Source: Streptomyces sp. SID8374
GTDB taxonomy: Bacteria; Actinomycetota; Actinomycetes; Streptomycetales; Streptomycetaceae
Length of the DNA: 64,000 nucleotides
Assembly (NCBI RefSeq): GCF_009865135.1
Contig: NZ_WWGH01000001.1
Coordinates: 4,402,001-4,466,000 of the forward strand
Direction of reading: 5' to 3'
Positions 41,794 through 50,387 of the stretch are shown piece by piece; position 1 is the stretch's first letter; each line of letters begins with the position of its first letter. The notes under the pieces are model-generated. The model did no database searches, was not told the DNA's origin, and worked only from the letters and a program-made list of their open reading frames with translations. The translations under genes were made by a program, and so were the position numbers.

Positions 41794-42012
41794 ATGTTTG
41801 AACTGTTTCGTCTGGCTTTGGGGTTGCTGATCATTTCTTTCGGTGTCTCCATAGTGGGGAACTTCTGGAGGCTAGCCGACCGGATGTTCGAGCGGGCGGC
41901 CAGTCGTGTCGATCCCGGAATTGCGACGCCAAATACGTTTCGACTTGTTGGAATCGTTGTGATTTTCATAGGGTTCGCTTGGGTAGGCACTGCTCTTCTT
42001 GAGGTTATCTGA
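41794..42012 (+). CDS. Two-helix small membrane protein, possible Rhs immunity protein
   Basis: 72 residues: FRLALGLLIISFGVSIVGNF, a charged middle (ADRMFERAASRVDPG), then FRLVGIVVIFIGFAWVGTAL. Two membrane helices join a short cytosolic loop. It lies 330 bp behind the Rhs tail in unusually AT-rich DNA and is repeated 440 bp downstream in a frameshifted form. Repeated small ORFs after an Rhs C-terminus are commonly immunity genes; that role is inferred here. A good hairpin terminator follows. Confidence 0.6.
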   Translation: MFELFRLALGLLIISFGVSIVGNFWRLADRMFERAASRVDPGIATPNTFRLVGIVVIFIGFAWVGTALLEVI

Positions 42013-42029
42013 GCACTGGTCATTCGCGG

Positions 42030-42065
42030 CGGTCCGCCGGATCTCCGGCGGACCGTTTCGTTTTC
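42030..42065 (+). terminator. Intrinsic terminator with T-rich tail
   Basis: CGGTCCGCCGGA / TCCGGCGGACCG: perfect 12-bp stem, 2-base gap, followed by TTTCGTTTTC. Directly after the small membrane gene. Such a U-tract is rare in this GC-rich genome and marks foreign DNA. Confidence 0.85.
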
Positions 42066-42452
42066 TGATCTGTACCGGACTGCTGGGGCCTGCGTCCCCT
42101 TCCTCGGGTCCTGGGCGCGCCCAGGCAACCGCGTTGCATAAAGTTCCTGGGTGCACGGCAGAAGGCCTTGATCATGGGTGGCAACGCCGCTATGAGGTAG
42201 GCCGCTTGCGGTGCGGGTGGTCTTAGCGGGGAGGGGTGGATTACGGATGAAGATTTCCTGCCAGGCCAGGCCAGACCAGTCATGCGGCCTGCGCAGTCGC
42301 CTGAGGTCACTCTCCGGCGAAAGAGCGGCCCAGTCATAATCCGTTTGGTTTGTGAAAGTAATTTCGGCTTCGTGGGCCATCGGGGGAATCTGGGCTATTT
42401 ATCTGATAGCTCAAATGATTTGAGCGAGCCAGGTAGGGTGGGGAATTCTGAG

Positions 42453-42672
42453 GTGATCGATCTGTCTGGCCTGGCTTTGGGGTTGCTGATCATTGCGTTC
42501 GGTATCTCCATGGTCGAGGAACTTCGGGAACCTCGCAGGCCGGATGTTCGAACGGCCATCCGGTCACGCCGATCCGGTATTCGCGACATCGAATACCTAT
42601 CGGTTGGCAGGGGGCATCGTGATGGTCATTGGGGTCTTCTGGGTGACCACTGCGCTTCCAGAGATTCTCTGA
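42453..42672 (+). pseudogene. Frameshifted second copy of the small membrane gene
   Basis: GTG 42453 opens IDLSGLALGLLIIAFGISMV. After a +1 shift around 42510-42540 the homologous frame reads MFERPSGHADPVFATSNTYR, then LAGGIVMVIGVFWVTTALPE and a stop at 42670. It aligns along its whole length with the 41794 gene (MFERAASRVDPGIATPNTFR...). A hairpin (GGGCCGCC / GGCGGCCC, 42691-42715) follows it, as after copy 1. The 42066-42452 spacer between the two copies shows no gene I can support. Confidence 0.72.
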
Positions 42673-42749
42673 GCACTTCCTCTTCGCGACGGGCCGCCAG
42701 ATCCCTCGGCGGCCCAATGTGGCCTCGAGCCGGGCGTAACCTTGCCGCC

Positions 42750-43235
42750 GTGAACGCGACTCCACGGGTCCTCGCCGTACTGGACGACATCCTCGCCTCC
42801 GCCGCCCCCGACGAGCGCGGCGCGCTGTGGCATCTGGCTGAGGCGGGGCGGGAGTTGGACGCCAATCTTGTGCGGCTGCCGGCCGGTGCCGAGGTCGGGG
42901 TCCATCAGGAGGACGTGCTCGATGTGCTCTTGGTCGTGCTGGAGGGCGCGGGACGTGTCCGTCTGGGGGGCGGAGACATCGCGCTGAGCCCGAGCACCGT
43001 CGTCTGGCTGCCTCGCACCTCGCGGCGCGGCCTTGTCGCCGACGCTGGCGGGCTCACGTATCTCACCGTTCACCGTCGTCGGCCCGGGCTTGCCGTCAAG
43101 GGGGCCGGTGTGGCGTACGAAGGGGGCGAAGGGCCCTGCATGCTGGACCGGGTCTGTGCGGAGTGCGGGCGGTTGTCCGAGGATCCCGTGCCGGTCTTCT
43201 GCAGCCGGTGCGGGGAGCGGTTTCCGGAGCGGTGA
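42750..43235 (+). CDS. Cupin-domain protein
   Basis: 161 residues from GTG 42750. A single cupin barrel is suggested by ANLVRLPAGAEVGVHQEDVL, DVLLVVLEGAGRVRLGGGDI, and LSPSTVVWLPRTSRRGLVAD. The C-terminus has CAECGRLSEDPVPVFCSRCG, a probable zinc ribbon with four Cys. The metal-binding His residues of the usual cupin motif are partly missing, so it may be a sensor rather than an enzyme. Its first bases lie right after the frameshifted membrane gene. Confidence 0.8.
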   Translation: MNATPRVLAVLDDILASAAPDERGALWHLAEAGRELDANLVRLPAGAEVGVHQEDVLDVLLVVLEGAGRVRLGGGDIALSPSTVVWLPRTSRRGLVADAGGLTYLTVHRRRPGLAVKGAGVAYEGGEGPCMLDRVCAECGRLSEDPVPVFCSRCGERFPER

Positions 43236-43325
43236 GCCGGGGCGGGCGTGGTGTCCCGGACTGTGATCGGCACCCCGGACCGGGGCGGTGGCCCCCGGCC
43301 CCGGGCCCATATGCCCCGAAAAGCC

Positions 43326-45416
43326 TCAGTACCCCTCGCACTCCGTCAGGTCCGGGCGGCCCGGGGGGTTCTTGTTGTCCAGGAGGGTCGACAGGTTCTT
43401 CGCGTACACGTCCTCCCAGACCTTCCCGGCCAGGATCTTTCGCAGCGCCGAGCACACCTCGCTCTTCAGGCCCGGCGACCCGGGGCGCATCGCCACGCCG
43501 TACCCCTCCGCGCCCTGGATGTTCTCCAGCCGCCGCACCTTGCCCGGGTTCGCCTTCTCGTAGCCCGCGAGGATGATGTCGTCCGAGGCCACCGCGTAGA
43601 CGTCCGACGTCACGTCCAGCAGCTGGTCCAGGCAGTCCTGGTAGGTGTTGGGCTGGGACTCCGTCATCGTGAAGCCCCGTTTCGGCAGCTCCGTCTCGTA
43701 CGTCGAGTCCCGCGCCGTGCACACCTCGACCTTGAGCCGGCGCAGGTCGCTGGAGTCGTTGATCGTGTACTTGCTGGACTTCTCGCGGACCAGGAAGCCC
43801 CGGCTCGCCTCGTAGTACGGGCCCGCGAAGTCGACGCTGTACCCGCCGGGTGACGCGCTCTTCCGTTCGGGCGTGATGCTGTACGAGGCGATGACGAGGT
43901 CCACGCCCTTCGTCTTGAGCGCGGTGCTCCGGTAGTCGGTCGGGACCGTGGTGAAGGCGACCTCGTTCCGGCTGTAGCCCATGTGTCCGGCGATCGCGTA
44001 GGCGAGGTCTATGTCGTAACCGGCGTACGTGTCCGTCTTCCTGTCGTACTTGCTCAGGCCCGGCTGGTCGTCCTTGACGCCGATCTTCAGGGTGGGGTTC
44101 GTCGCCTTCCACTTCTCCGTCACGGTGCTGCCGCCACCACGGCCGCCCGAGCCGGCCGTGGCGGTGCCCGTCGTACCGTCCTTGTCGTCGCCGACGCCCT
44201 TCGCGACCAGCCAGCCCGCCGTGCCCAGCAGGGCCACGCACAGGGTCGCCGTCGCTGCCCTCAGCCACGGCCGCTTCCGGGCGCTGCGGCGTGCTGGTGA
44301 TCCGTCCGCCCGAGGCGCCGCTACGGGCGGGCCGAGCGGGTCGGGGCGCGGTTCGGACACCGCCGTGGGCGGGTGTGTCGCGGGTTCCGATCCGGTTGTG
44401 TTCCGTGGAGGCGGGTCGCCCAGCACCTCCCGCAGCATCGCCTCCGCCGTCGCCGCGTCCAGGCGCTCGTGCGGGTCCGGGAAGAGGAGGCCCTGGATCA
44501 CCGGGGCGAGCGGTCCGGCGTACCGGAGGGCCGGGTCGGGGGTCTGCCGGATGTTCTCCTGGACCTCCCACACCTCACCGCCGGCGAACGGGACCCGGCC
44601 CTCGACCATCTCGTACAACGTGATGCCGAGCGCCCACAGGTCGGACGCGGGGGTGGGGCCGGGGGAGCCGGGGGCGAAGAGTTCGGGCGCCAGGTACGGG
44701 GGCGTGCCGATGACGCTGCCGGACCGGGTCACCTGGGCCGCGCCCTCGAACGTCGCGATCCCGAAGTCCACCAGGATCGCCAACCCGTCGTCCCGGACCA
44801 GCACGTTGCCCGGCTTCACATCGCGGTGGACGACCGACGCCGTGTGTACCGCCCGCAGGCCCTGGAGGATCTGGAGGCCGATGTCCGCCGCCCTCGGTAC
44901 GGCGAGCACCCGCTCGGCGCGCAGCAGATCCGCCAGGGACCTGGCTTCGAGGAGCTTCATCACGATCCAGACCTGGTTGTCGGTCTCGACCTGGTCGTGG
45001 ACGGTCACCACGTTCGGGTGCTCGATCTTGGCGATCGCCTCCGCCTCCCGGCGCGCCCGCTGCATCGCGGCGGCCTGGGTGGAGGCGGTCATCGCGTTCC
45101 GGTCGAGGAGGCCTTTCACGGCGACGAAGCGGCGCAGCCGCCGGTCGTGGGCCCGCCACACCTCGCCCATGCCGCCGCTGCCGATCGGTTCCAGCAGCTC
45201 GTAACGGCCCTCGATCACCACCTGCGGCCTGCCCGGTGAGGGGGTACGCGGCGGTGTCGGGGGCCATTCCTGCGCGGTCCCGGAGTCCGCGCGCTGGAGG
45301 CCGTCGCCCGCCCAGCGGTCCTGGGGGCCGCCACGGCCGTCGGCGGCTCCGTCACCCGCCGCGCCGCCCCCGGCCCCGCCCTCGGCCCCGGCTCCGGACC
45401 TGTCTTCGCCTTGCAT
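43326..45416 (-). CDS. Receptor-like Ser/Thr kinase fused to an extracellular solute-binding domain
   Basis: 696 residues. After a Gly/Ala-rich start, residues 72-330 are a Hanks-type kinase: IGSGGMGEVWRAHD, Lys101 in VAVKG, HRDVKPGNVLV (197-207), DFG at 217-219, and GTPPYLAPE. A Pro-rich linker leads to one membrane helix at 384-406. Residues 436-690 form a family 3 solute-binding domain (TLKIGVKDDQPGLSKYD, YAGYDIDLAYAIAGHMGYSR, VDLVIASYSITPERK, with Cys pairs). It should sense an amino-acid-like ligand outside and phosphorylate targets inside. Confidence 0.93.
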   Translation of the reverse strand: MQGEDRSGAGAEGGAGGGAAGDGAADGRGGPQDRWAGDGLQRADSGTAQEWPPTPPRTPSPGRPQVVIEGRYELLEPIGSGGMGEVWRAHDRRLRRFVAVKGLLDRNAMTASTQAAAMQRARREAEAIAKIEHPNVVTVHDQVETDNQVWIVMKLLEARSLADLLRAERVLAVPRAADIGLQILQGLRAVHTASVVHRDVKPGNVLVRDDGLAILVDFGIATFEGAAQVTRSGSVIGTPPYLAPELFAPGSPGPTPASDLWALGITLYEMVEGRVPFAGGEVWEVQENIRQTPDPALRYAGPLAPVIQGLLFPDPHERLDAATAEAMLREVLGDPPPRNTTGSEPATHPPTAVSEPRPDPLGPPVAAPRADGSPARRSARKRPWLRAATATLCVALLGTAGWLVAKGVGDDKDGTTGTATAGSGGRGGGSTVTEKWKATNPTLKIGVKDDQPGLSKYDRKTDTYAGYDIDLAYAIAGHMGYSRNEVAFTTVPTDYRSTALKTKGVDLVIASYSITPERKSASPGGYSVDFAGPYYEASRGFLVREKSSKYTINDSSDLRRLKVEVCTARDSTYETELPKRGFTMTESQPNTYQDCLDQLLDVTSDVYAVASDDIILAGYEKANPGKVRRLENIQGAEGYGVAMRPGSPGLKSEVCSALRKILAGKVWEDVYAKNLSTLLDNKNPPGRPDLTECEGY

Positions 45417-45507
45417 GCGACCCCCTGTGCACTACATGGACCAGGCAAACAGTAGACGCTCCGTCAGGACTGCACAGGGTGTGGCGAGATGATGATCCGC
45501 GGCTGGT

Positions 45508-46359
45508 TCAGGAAGCCGCTCCGCCGTTGCTCTTCAGCAACTGCCCGTTGACCCACTGGCCTTGTGGCGAGCACAGGAAGTCCACCAGGTGCGCGGTGTC
45601 CTGCGGGGTGCCGAGGCGGCCGAGCGGGGTGCCCCGGGCGATGGCCTCGCGCAGGTCGCCGGTCATCCAACCCGTGTCCACGGGGCCGGGGTTGACGACG
45701 TTGGCGGTCACTCCGAGGTGGGCCAGTTCGTGGGCGGCGGCCAGGGTGATGCGGTCCAGGGCGCCCTTGCTCGCACCGTAGGGCAGGTTGTCCACGGTGT
45801 GGTCGCTCGTGAGCGCGACGATGCGGCCCGTGCCCGCGCCCGGCTCGCCGCGGAAGCGCAGCCCGTACTCGCGGATCAGCAGCCAACTGGCCCGCGCGTT
45901 GACGGCGAAGTGCCGGTCGAACGCCTCCACGGTGGTGTCCAGGATCCCCGAGTCCACCGACTCCGCGTGCGAGAGGACGAGCGCGGTGACCGGGCCCAGG
46001 CGCTGCTCCGCCTCGTCGAAGATGCGGGTGGGGGCGTCGGGGCCGGTCAGGTCCGCCTCGATCGTCGCCGTACGGGCTCCGGCGTCCTCCAGCTCCCGCG
46101 CGATGGCGGCCGCGGCCCCGTCCTCGGCGCCCCACTCCATGCGCAGGTCGTACGGCGTCCAGTAGGTGAAGGCCACGTCCCAGCCGGAGGCCGCGAGCTG
46201 CCGGGCGATGCCCGCGCCGATGCCGATGGAGCGGCCGACGCCGGTGATGAGCGCGACGGGCCGGGCCGGCTGCGGGGCTGTCTGCTCCGAGGCCTCCGCC
46301 GAGGCCGGCTGCGGGGCTGCCTGCTCTCGCGGGGCCGAGGGCTGTTCGTTGATCGTCAC
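45508..46359 (-). CDS. Short-chain dehydrogenase/reductase
   Basis: 283 residues from GTG 46359 with GAAGGA eight bases upstream. A low-complexity start (PQPASAEASEQTAPQPARP) precedes a Rossmann fold: ALITGVGRSIGIGAGIARQL, catalytic tetrad with TSDHTVDNLPYGASKGALDR (Tyr, Lys) and NVVNPGPVDTGWM. The nucleotide loop GVGRSIGIG is of the enoyl/3-oxoacyl-ACP-reductase-like class. Substrate is unknown. Confidence 0.9.
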   Translation of the reverse strand: MTINEQPSAPREQAAPQPASAEASEQTAPQPARPVALITGVGRSIGIGAGIARQLAASGWDVAFTYWTPYDLRMEWGAEDGAAAAIARELEDAGARTATIEADLTGPDAPTRIFDEAEQRLGPVTALVLSHAESVDSGILDTTVEAFDRHFAVNARASWLLIREYGLRFRGEPGAGTGRIVALTSDHTVDNLPYGASKGALDRITLAAAHELAHLGVTANVVNPGPVDTGWMTGDLREAIARGTPLGRLGTPQDTAHLVDFLCSPQGQWVNGQLLKSNGGAAS

Positions 46360-46556
46360 GGGCCGATCCTTCGTGACCCGTACACGTACGTCAACGACTT
46401 TCCCCGGCAGGACACCCTGCCGCGCAGGCCAAAAGACGGGAGGCAACTGCCTGTTGTGGTTCTCCGCCTGCTTAAGTTTTGTCGGCATGGGAGGGAGATC
46501 ACCCCTGGCCCGGAGCCCCGGGCAGGAGCGCCCCGGTCCATAAGAGCAAAGGATGC

Positions 46557-46742
46557 GTGGCGGAGGGTGATCGCACTCTGAGAATTCTTCAAACGCTCAG
46601 CTATTCGACAGGGGTCATCATCGCGTGGGCGTTTCTGCCGGAAAGCCGGCTGTTCGTCTTTCCCGTCCTGGCGGCAGGCGTGATCAGCGGCGTCGTACTG
46701 CCTCATGCGTTTCGCCGAGTCTCCGCCACCGGGAAAGAGTGA
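46557..46742 (+). CDS. Small membrane protein
   Basis: 61 residues from GTG 46557 with AAAGGA upstream. Two weak membrane segments: LRILQTLSYSTGVIIAWAFL and LFVFPVLAAGVISGVVLPHA. No family recognised. It lies in the divergent gap between the two SDR genes. Confidence 0.5.
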   Translation: MAEGDRTLRILQTLSYSTGVIIAWAFLPESRLFVFPVLAAGVISGVVLPHAFRRVSATGKE

Positions 46743-46910
46743 CAGGTCTGCCCCCCTCGCACCCCCGCTGACCTGCGGTGACCCATCTTCCTGGTGGGCC
46801 GACGCGATCTTTGTGTTTCCCCCGGCCCCGGGGGCGCTCCTAGCGTGGACGACGGAAACTGCAACGAACGCCGCATATCGACAGTGCGGCCGGAGAGAGG
46901 GACCATCACC

Positions 46911-47669
46911 ATGAGCGAGCAGCAGCTGCTGAACGGCAAGACCGCGGTCGTCGCCGGAGGGGCCAAGAACCTCGGCGGCCTCATCAGCCGGACCCTGGCC
47001 GAGTCCGGGGCCAACGTGGTCGTGCACTACCACGGCGAGAACACCGCCGCCGATGCCGAGAAGACGGCGGAGGCGGTACGGGGCACGGGTGCCCAGGCCC
47101 TCGTCGTACGGGAGGACCTGACCCGCGTCGAAGGTGTACGCAGCCTCTTCGACCAGGCCCTCGACGCCTTCGGCGGGGTGGACGTGGCCGTGAACACCAC
47201 CGGCATGGTCCTCCGCAAGCCGATCGGCGAGACGACCGAGGAGGAGTACGACCGCATGTTCGCGATCAACTCCAAGGCGGCGTACTTCTTCCTCCAGGAG
47301 GCTGGCGCCCGGCTCAACGACGGTGGCCGCATCGTCAGCCTGGTGACCTCCCTGCTCGCCGCCTTCACCGACGGGTACGCCACCTACGCGGGCGCCAAGG
47401 CCCCGCTGGAGCACTTCACCCGGGCGGCGGCCAAGGAGTTCGCCTCGCGCGGGATCGCCGTGAACAATGTGGCCCCGGGGCCGATGGACACGCCGTTCTT
47501 CTACCCGCAGGAGACGCCGGAGCGGGTGGAGTTCCACAAGTCGCAGGCGATGGGCGGCCGGCTGACGGAGATCGAGGACATCGCGCCGCTGGTGAAGTTC
47601 CTGGTCACCGAGGGCGGCTGGATCACCGGTCAGACGATCTTCGCCAACGGCGGCTACACGGTCCGCTGA
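46911..47669 (+). CDS. Short-chain dehydrogenase/reductase
   Basis: 252 residues from ATG 46911, preceded by GAGAGAGGGA. NADPH-binding VVAGGAKNLGGLISRTLAES, catalytic SLVTSLLAAFTDGYATYAGA (Tyr) with the following Lys, and NNVAPGPMDTPFFYPQETPE. Classical SDR. It lies immediately upstream of, and in line with, a LysR gene; the pair may form a small regulated unit. Confidence 0.92.
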   Translation: MSEQQLLNGKTAVVAGGAKNLGGLISRTLAESGANVVVHYHGENTAADAEKTAEAVRGTGAQALVVREDLTRVEGVRSLFDQALDAFGGVDVAVNTTGMVLRKPIGETTEEEYDRMFAINSKAAYFFLQEAGARLNDGGRIVSLVTSLLAAFTDGYATYAGAKAPLEHFTRAAAKEFASRGIAVNNVAPGPMDTPFFYPQETPERVEFHKSQAMGGRLTEIEDIAPLVKFLVTEGGWITGQTIFANGGYTVR

Positions 47670-47708
47670 CCCCGATTCCCATCCCGATCAGGCGTACCGG
47701 AGAACCGC

Positions 47709-48605
47709 GTGACCCTGGACCTGCACAAGCTGGAACACCTCGTCGCCGTTGCGGAGGAGGGCGGGTTCACCCGGGCGGCCGAACGGCTGCACCTCAGCCA
47801 GCAGGCGCTGAGCACATCCATCCGCACCCTTGAGCGGTACGTCGGCGTCCAGCTCCTCGACCGGGGCCACCAGCACGTCACCCCCACCCCCGCCGGGCAG
47901 GCCCTCATCGACGACGCCCGCGCGCTCCAGGCCCAGGCGCACGCCGCCCTGGAGCGCGCCCGGCGCATCGGCCGGGGCCAGGCCGGGCACCTGAGGATCG
48001 GCCACACCCCGGCGGTCACGGCGGAGGAGGTGGTGGACCTGCTGACCCGGGCCCGTACGGAGGAGCAGGGCATACAGGCCCACGTACGCCAGCTCTTCCC
48101 GGACGAGCTGCGCGACCAACTCCTCACGGGCGCGTGCGACTTGGGGCTGAGCCGGTCCATGCCCGCCGACACCGGGCTCACCCGCGCCCGGATCGCCGAA
48201 CACCGCCTCCGGGTCGCCGTCCCCGCCGGCCACCGGCTCGCCGCCCGCCCCACGGTGGCCCTGGCCGACCTGCGCGGGGAGCCGATCACGGTGTGGGGCG
48301 AGTCCGGCTCGTCCGCGTACACGGACCTGTTGATCGGCCTGTGCCGCCAGGCGGGCGTGGAGCCGGACACGCAGCGCAACCCGGTGCAGGGCACTCCGCC
48401 CATCACCGCCGTCACCGCGACGGGCCGCATCGCCTTCGTCACCACGCCCCCGGGCCCGGCGGCGGGCGGTGCGGCGTACGTCGTCGACCTGGACCCGCCG
48501 GTCCACGTACCGGTCCACGCACTGTGGCCCGCACACACGACCTGCCGGGACCGGGAGGTGTTCCTGAGCAGGGCGGGGGACTTTCCCGGGGGAGGGGCGG
48601 GGTGA
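47709..48605 (+). CDS. LysR-family regulator
   Basis: 298 residues from GTG 47709. The N-terminal winged helix (LHKLEHLVAVAEEGGFTRAA, ERLHLSQQALSTSIRTLERY) is typical. The effector domain runs from about residue 90 (GHLRIGHTPAVTAEEVVDLL). It starts 40 bp after the SDR stop, on the same strand, which is unusual for LysR regulators (normally divergent) but suggests co-transcription. Confidence 0.92.
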   Translation: MTLDLHKLEHLVAVAEEGGFTRAAERLHLSQQALSTSIRTLERYVGVQLLDRGHQHVTPTPAGQALIDDARALQAQAHAALERARRIGRGQAGHLRIGHTPAVTAEEVVDLLTRARTEEQGIQAHVRQLFPDELRDQLLTGACDLGLSRSMPADTGLTRARIAEHRLRVAVPAGHRLAARPTVALADLRGEPITVWGESGSSAYTDLLIGLCRQAGVEPDTQRNPVQGTPPITAVTATGRIAFVTTPPGPAAGGAAYVVDLDPPVHVPVHALWPAHTTCRDREVFLSRAGDFPGGGAG

Positions 48606-48831
48606 GGTGGGTTTCCCGAGGGGGCGGGCGGGTGACGTGGGTGTTCGGGCCGTAGGTGCCGCCGGGCCCCTCCTGGTCAGCGGCTCCCTGGCCCTTCGCG
48701 GTAGGCGGCAGGCGTTACGCGAGACAGGCGCGGTTCGACATGCGGCGGCGGGCCCGCCGACAGAGACTCGGCCTCGACAGCAGCGCCGGGAGCCTCGTGG
48801 CCCCGGCCGTGGACGTACGCAGGAGGAACCC

Positions 48832-49158
48832 GTGACCGTATCGATCAACGACCCGGTGGTGGAACGGTTCGTCGCCGCCGTCAACGCGGGCGACGAGAGC
48901 GCCTTCACCGCCGTCCTCACCGAGGACGCCACGATGTCCGACGACGGCAGCGAGCGGGATCTGGCCGCCTGGACGGAGAAGGAGATCTTCTCCCCGAAGG
49001 CGAACGGCCGCATGGACGTCGTGCAGGCCTCGGACGACGGCCGCACCCTCGTCGTCGACTACACGAACGACACGTGGGGCACGATGCGGACGCGCTGGTC
49101 CTTCACGGTCACCGGCGACCGCATCAGCCGCTTCGAGACGGGCCAGGCGCCTGCCTGA
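48832..49158 (+). CDS. SnoaL/NTF2-like protein
   Basis: 108 residues from GTG 48832 with AGGAGGAA seven bases upstream. VVERFVAAVNAGDESAFTAV then LTEDATMSDDGSERDLAAWT fits the NTF2-like fold (helical N-terminus, cone-shaped beta sheet). No catalytic signature allows a function to be named. Preceded by a 225-bp spacer from the LysR gene. Confidence 0.85.
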   Translation: MTVSINDPVVERFVAAVNAGDESAFTAVLTEDATMSDDGSERDLAAWTEKEIFSPKANGRMDVVQASDDGRTLVVDYTNDTWGTMRTRWSFTVTGDRISRFETGQAPA

Positions 49159-49237
49159 GGGTGTCCCTTGAGCGGCCCGCCTTGAAGGGCGCTGTTTGCG
49201 CGGCCCGCCTCGAACGACCCGCCCCGGAGGGCCCGCC

Positions 49238-49930
49238 TCAGCCCTCCCTCAGCCAGGGCCGCAGCTTCTCCGGATTGCGTACGGCCCAGATGCGGGTCAC
49301 CCGGCCGTCGTCACCGACATCGAACGACGCCACGGTCATCACGGTGCCGCCGAGCCGGGCCACCAGCCCCGGCACCCCGTTGACCGACCGCTCCAGGAGT
49401 TCGAGCCCCGGGGCCTTGTCGGCGATGGCGACCATGTACTGGGCGATGCGCGTACCGCCTGCGACCGGACGCAGGACCGTACCGACCAGGCCGCCACCGT
49501 CGGCGGTCATCACGGCGGCGGGGTCGAGGAGGTCGACGAGGGCCGCGATGTCCTTGCTCTCCCACGCCTCCTTGACCCGCCGCACGGCATGGGCGCGCCC
49601 GGCTGCCGACACCGCTTGCCCGGCTGCCGGCCCCGGTGCGCCGCGGGCCCGCCGCCGGGCGGAGGACGCGAGCTGCTTGCAGGCGGCGGGGGTGCGGCCG
49701 AGGACGTCGGCGATCTCGGCGAAGGGGTAGCGGAAGACGTCGTGCAGGACGAACGCCACCCGCTCGGCGGGCGTCATCGACTCCAGTACGACGAGGAAGG
49801 CCGACGAGGATGGCCATGGTCACCGACTCGTCCAGGACCGGAGGCCACTGCCTCGTCCTGACCTCCTGACGGTGATCATCGGGAAGCTCTCCAGCCAAAC
49901 GCGGCGCCGAGGCCCGGGCGGGTCCGTCGC
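49238..49930 (-). pseudogene. Broken ECF41-type sigma factor gene with SnoaL-like tail
   Basis: The frame 49238-49777 encodes sigma region 4 (TPAERVAFVLHDVFRYPFAE, IADVLGRTPAACKQLASSAR) followed by the C-terminal SnoaL-like domain of ECF41 sigma factors (TRIAQYMVAIADKAPGLELL). Upstream, LDESVTMAILVG in another frame is the preceding linker. The shift is explained by a 13-bp near-repeat (GCCATCCTCGTCG / GCCTTCCTCGTCG) at about 49798-49823. Region 2 is missing altogether. The gene cannot make a working sigma factor. Confidence 0.78.
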
Positions 49931-49943
49931 CCACCAAGCCCGG

Positions 49944-50387
49944 TCAGCCGCCCAGGAGGGCGCGTGTCTCGTCGCTGACGGCCGGGAGGTCATGCGGGTC
50001 GGCCCAGGCGGACTCGTCGTGCTCGCTGAGGGTGATTGCCCCGGCCCCGCCGGTGACGTTGACCGCGAACGTGAACTGCCGTGTCCTGCGCCCGCTTCGG
50101 GAGGCGTAATCGAAGCTGCCGACATACCCGGTGACCCCGGAGACGGTGAGGCCCGTCTCCTCCAGAACCTCCCGGCACAGGGCGTCCACGAGCCGCTCCC
50201 CGGCCTTGGCCCCGCCGCTGGGCAGCTCCCACAGCCCTCCGAGGAAGTCCTCGGCCCGCCGCCTGAGCAGGAGCACCCGGCCGTCCTCGTCGGTGATGAG
50301 CGCGCCGACGACGTACTTCTCGATCCCGCCCCGCCGGGCGTCGGCGAGGAGGCTCTCGGCGAGGGAGCCGGGGCGGAGCGAGGTCAC
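49944..50387 (-). CDS. NUDIX hydrolase
   Basis: 147 residues from GTG 50387, with AGAAGGA about ten bases upstream. The Nudix box GGAKAGERLVDALCREVLEE TGL (REVLEETGL core) is intact. The N-terminus SLAESLLADARRGGIEKYVV precedes GALITDEDGRVLLLRRRAED. Hydrolyses a nucleoside-diphosphate-linked substrate, unknown. The truncated methyltransferase upstream is in the same frame and reads into it without a stop, so a 292-residue fusion from GTG 50822 could also be made. Confidence 0.85.
   Translation of the reverse strand: MTSLRPGSLAESLLADARRGGIEKYVVGALITDEDGRVLLLRRRAEDFLGGLWELPSGGAKAGERLVDALCREVLEETGLTVSGVTGYVGSFDYASRSGRRTRQFTFAVNVTGGAGAITLSEHDESAWADPHDLPAVSDETRALLGG

Noticed and set aside
42056..42452. 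Transposase fragment between the two small membrane gene copies
   Set aside because: Frames such as AFCRAPRNFMQR were examined but no transposase motif or inverted repeats could be supported.
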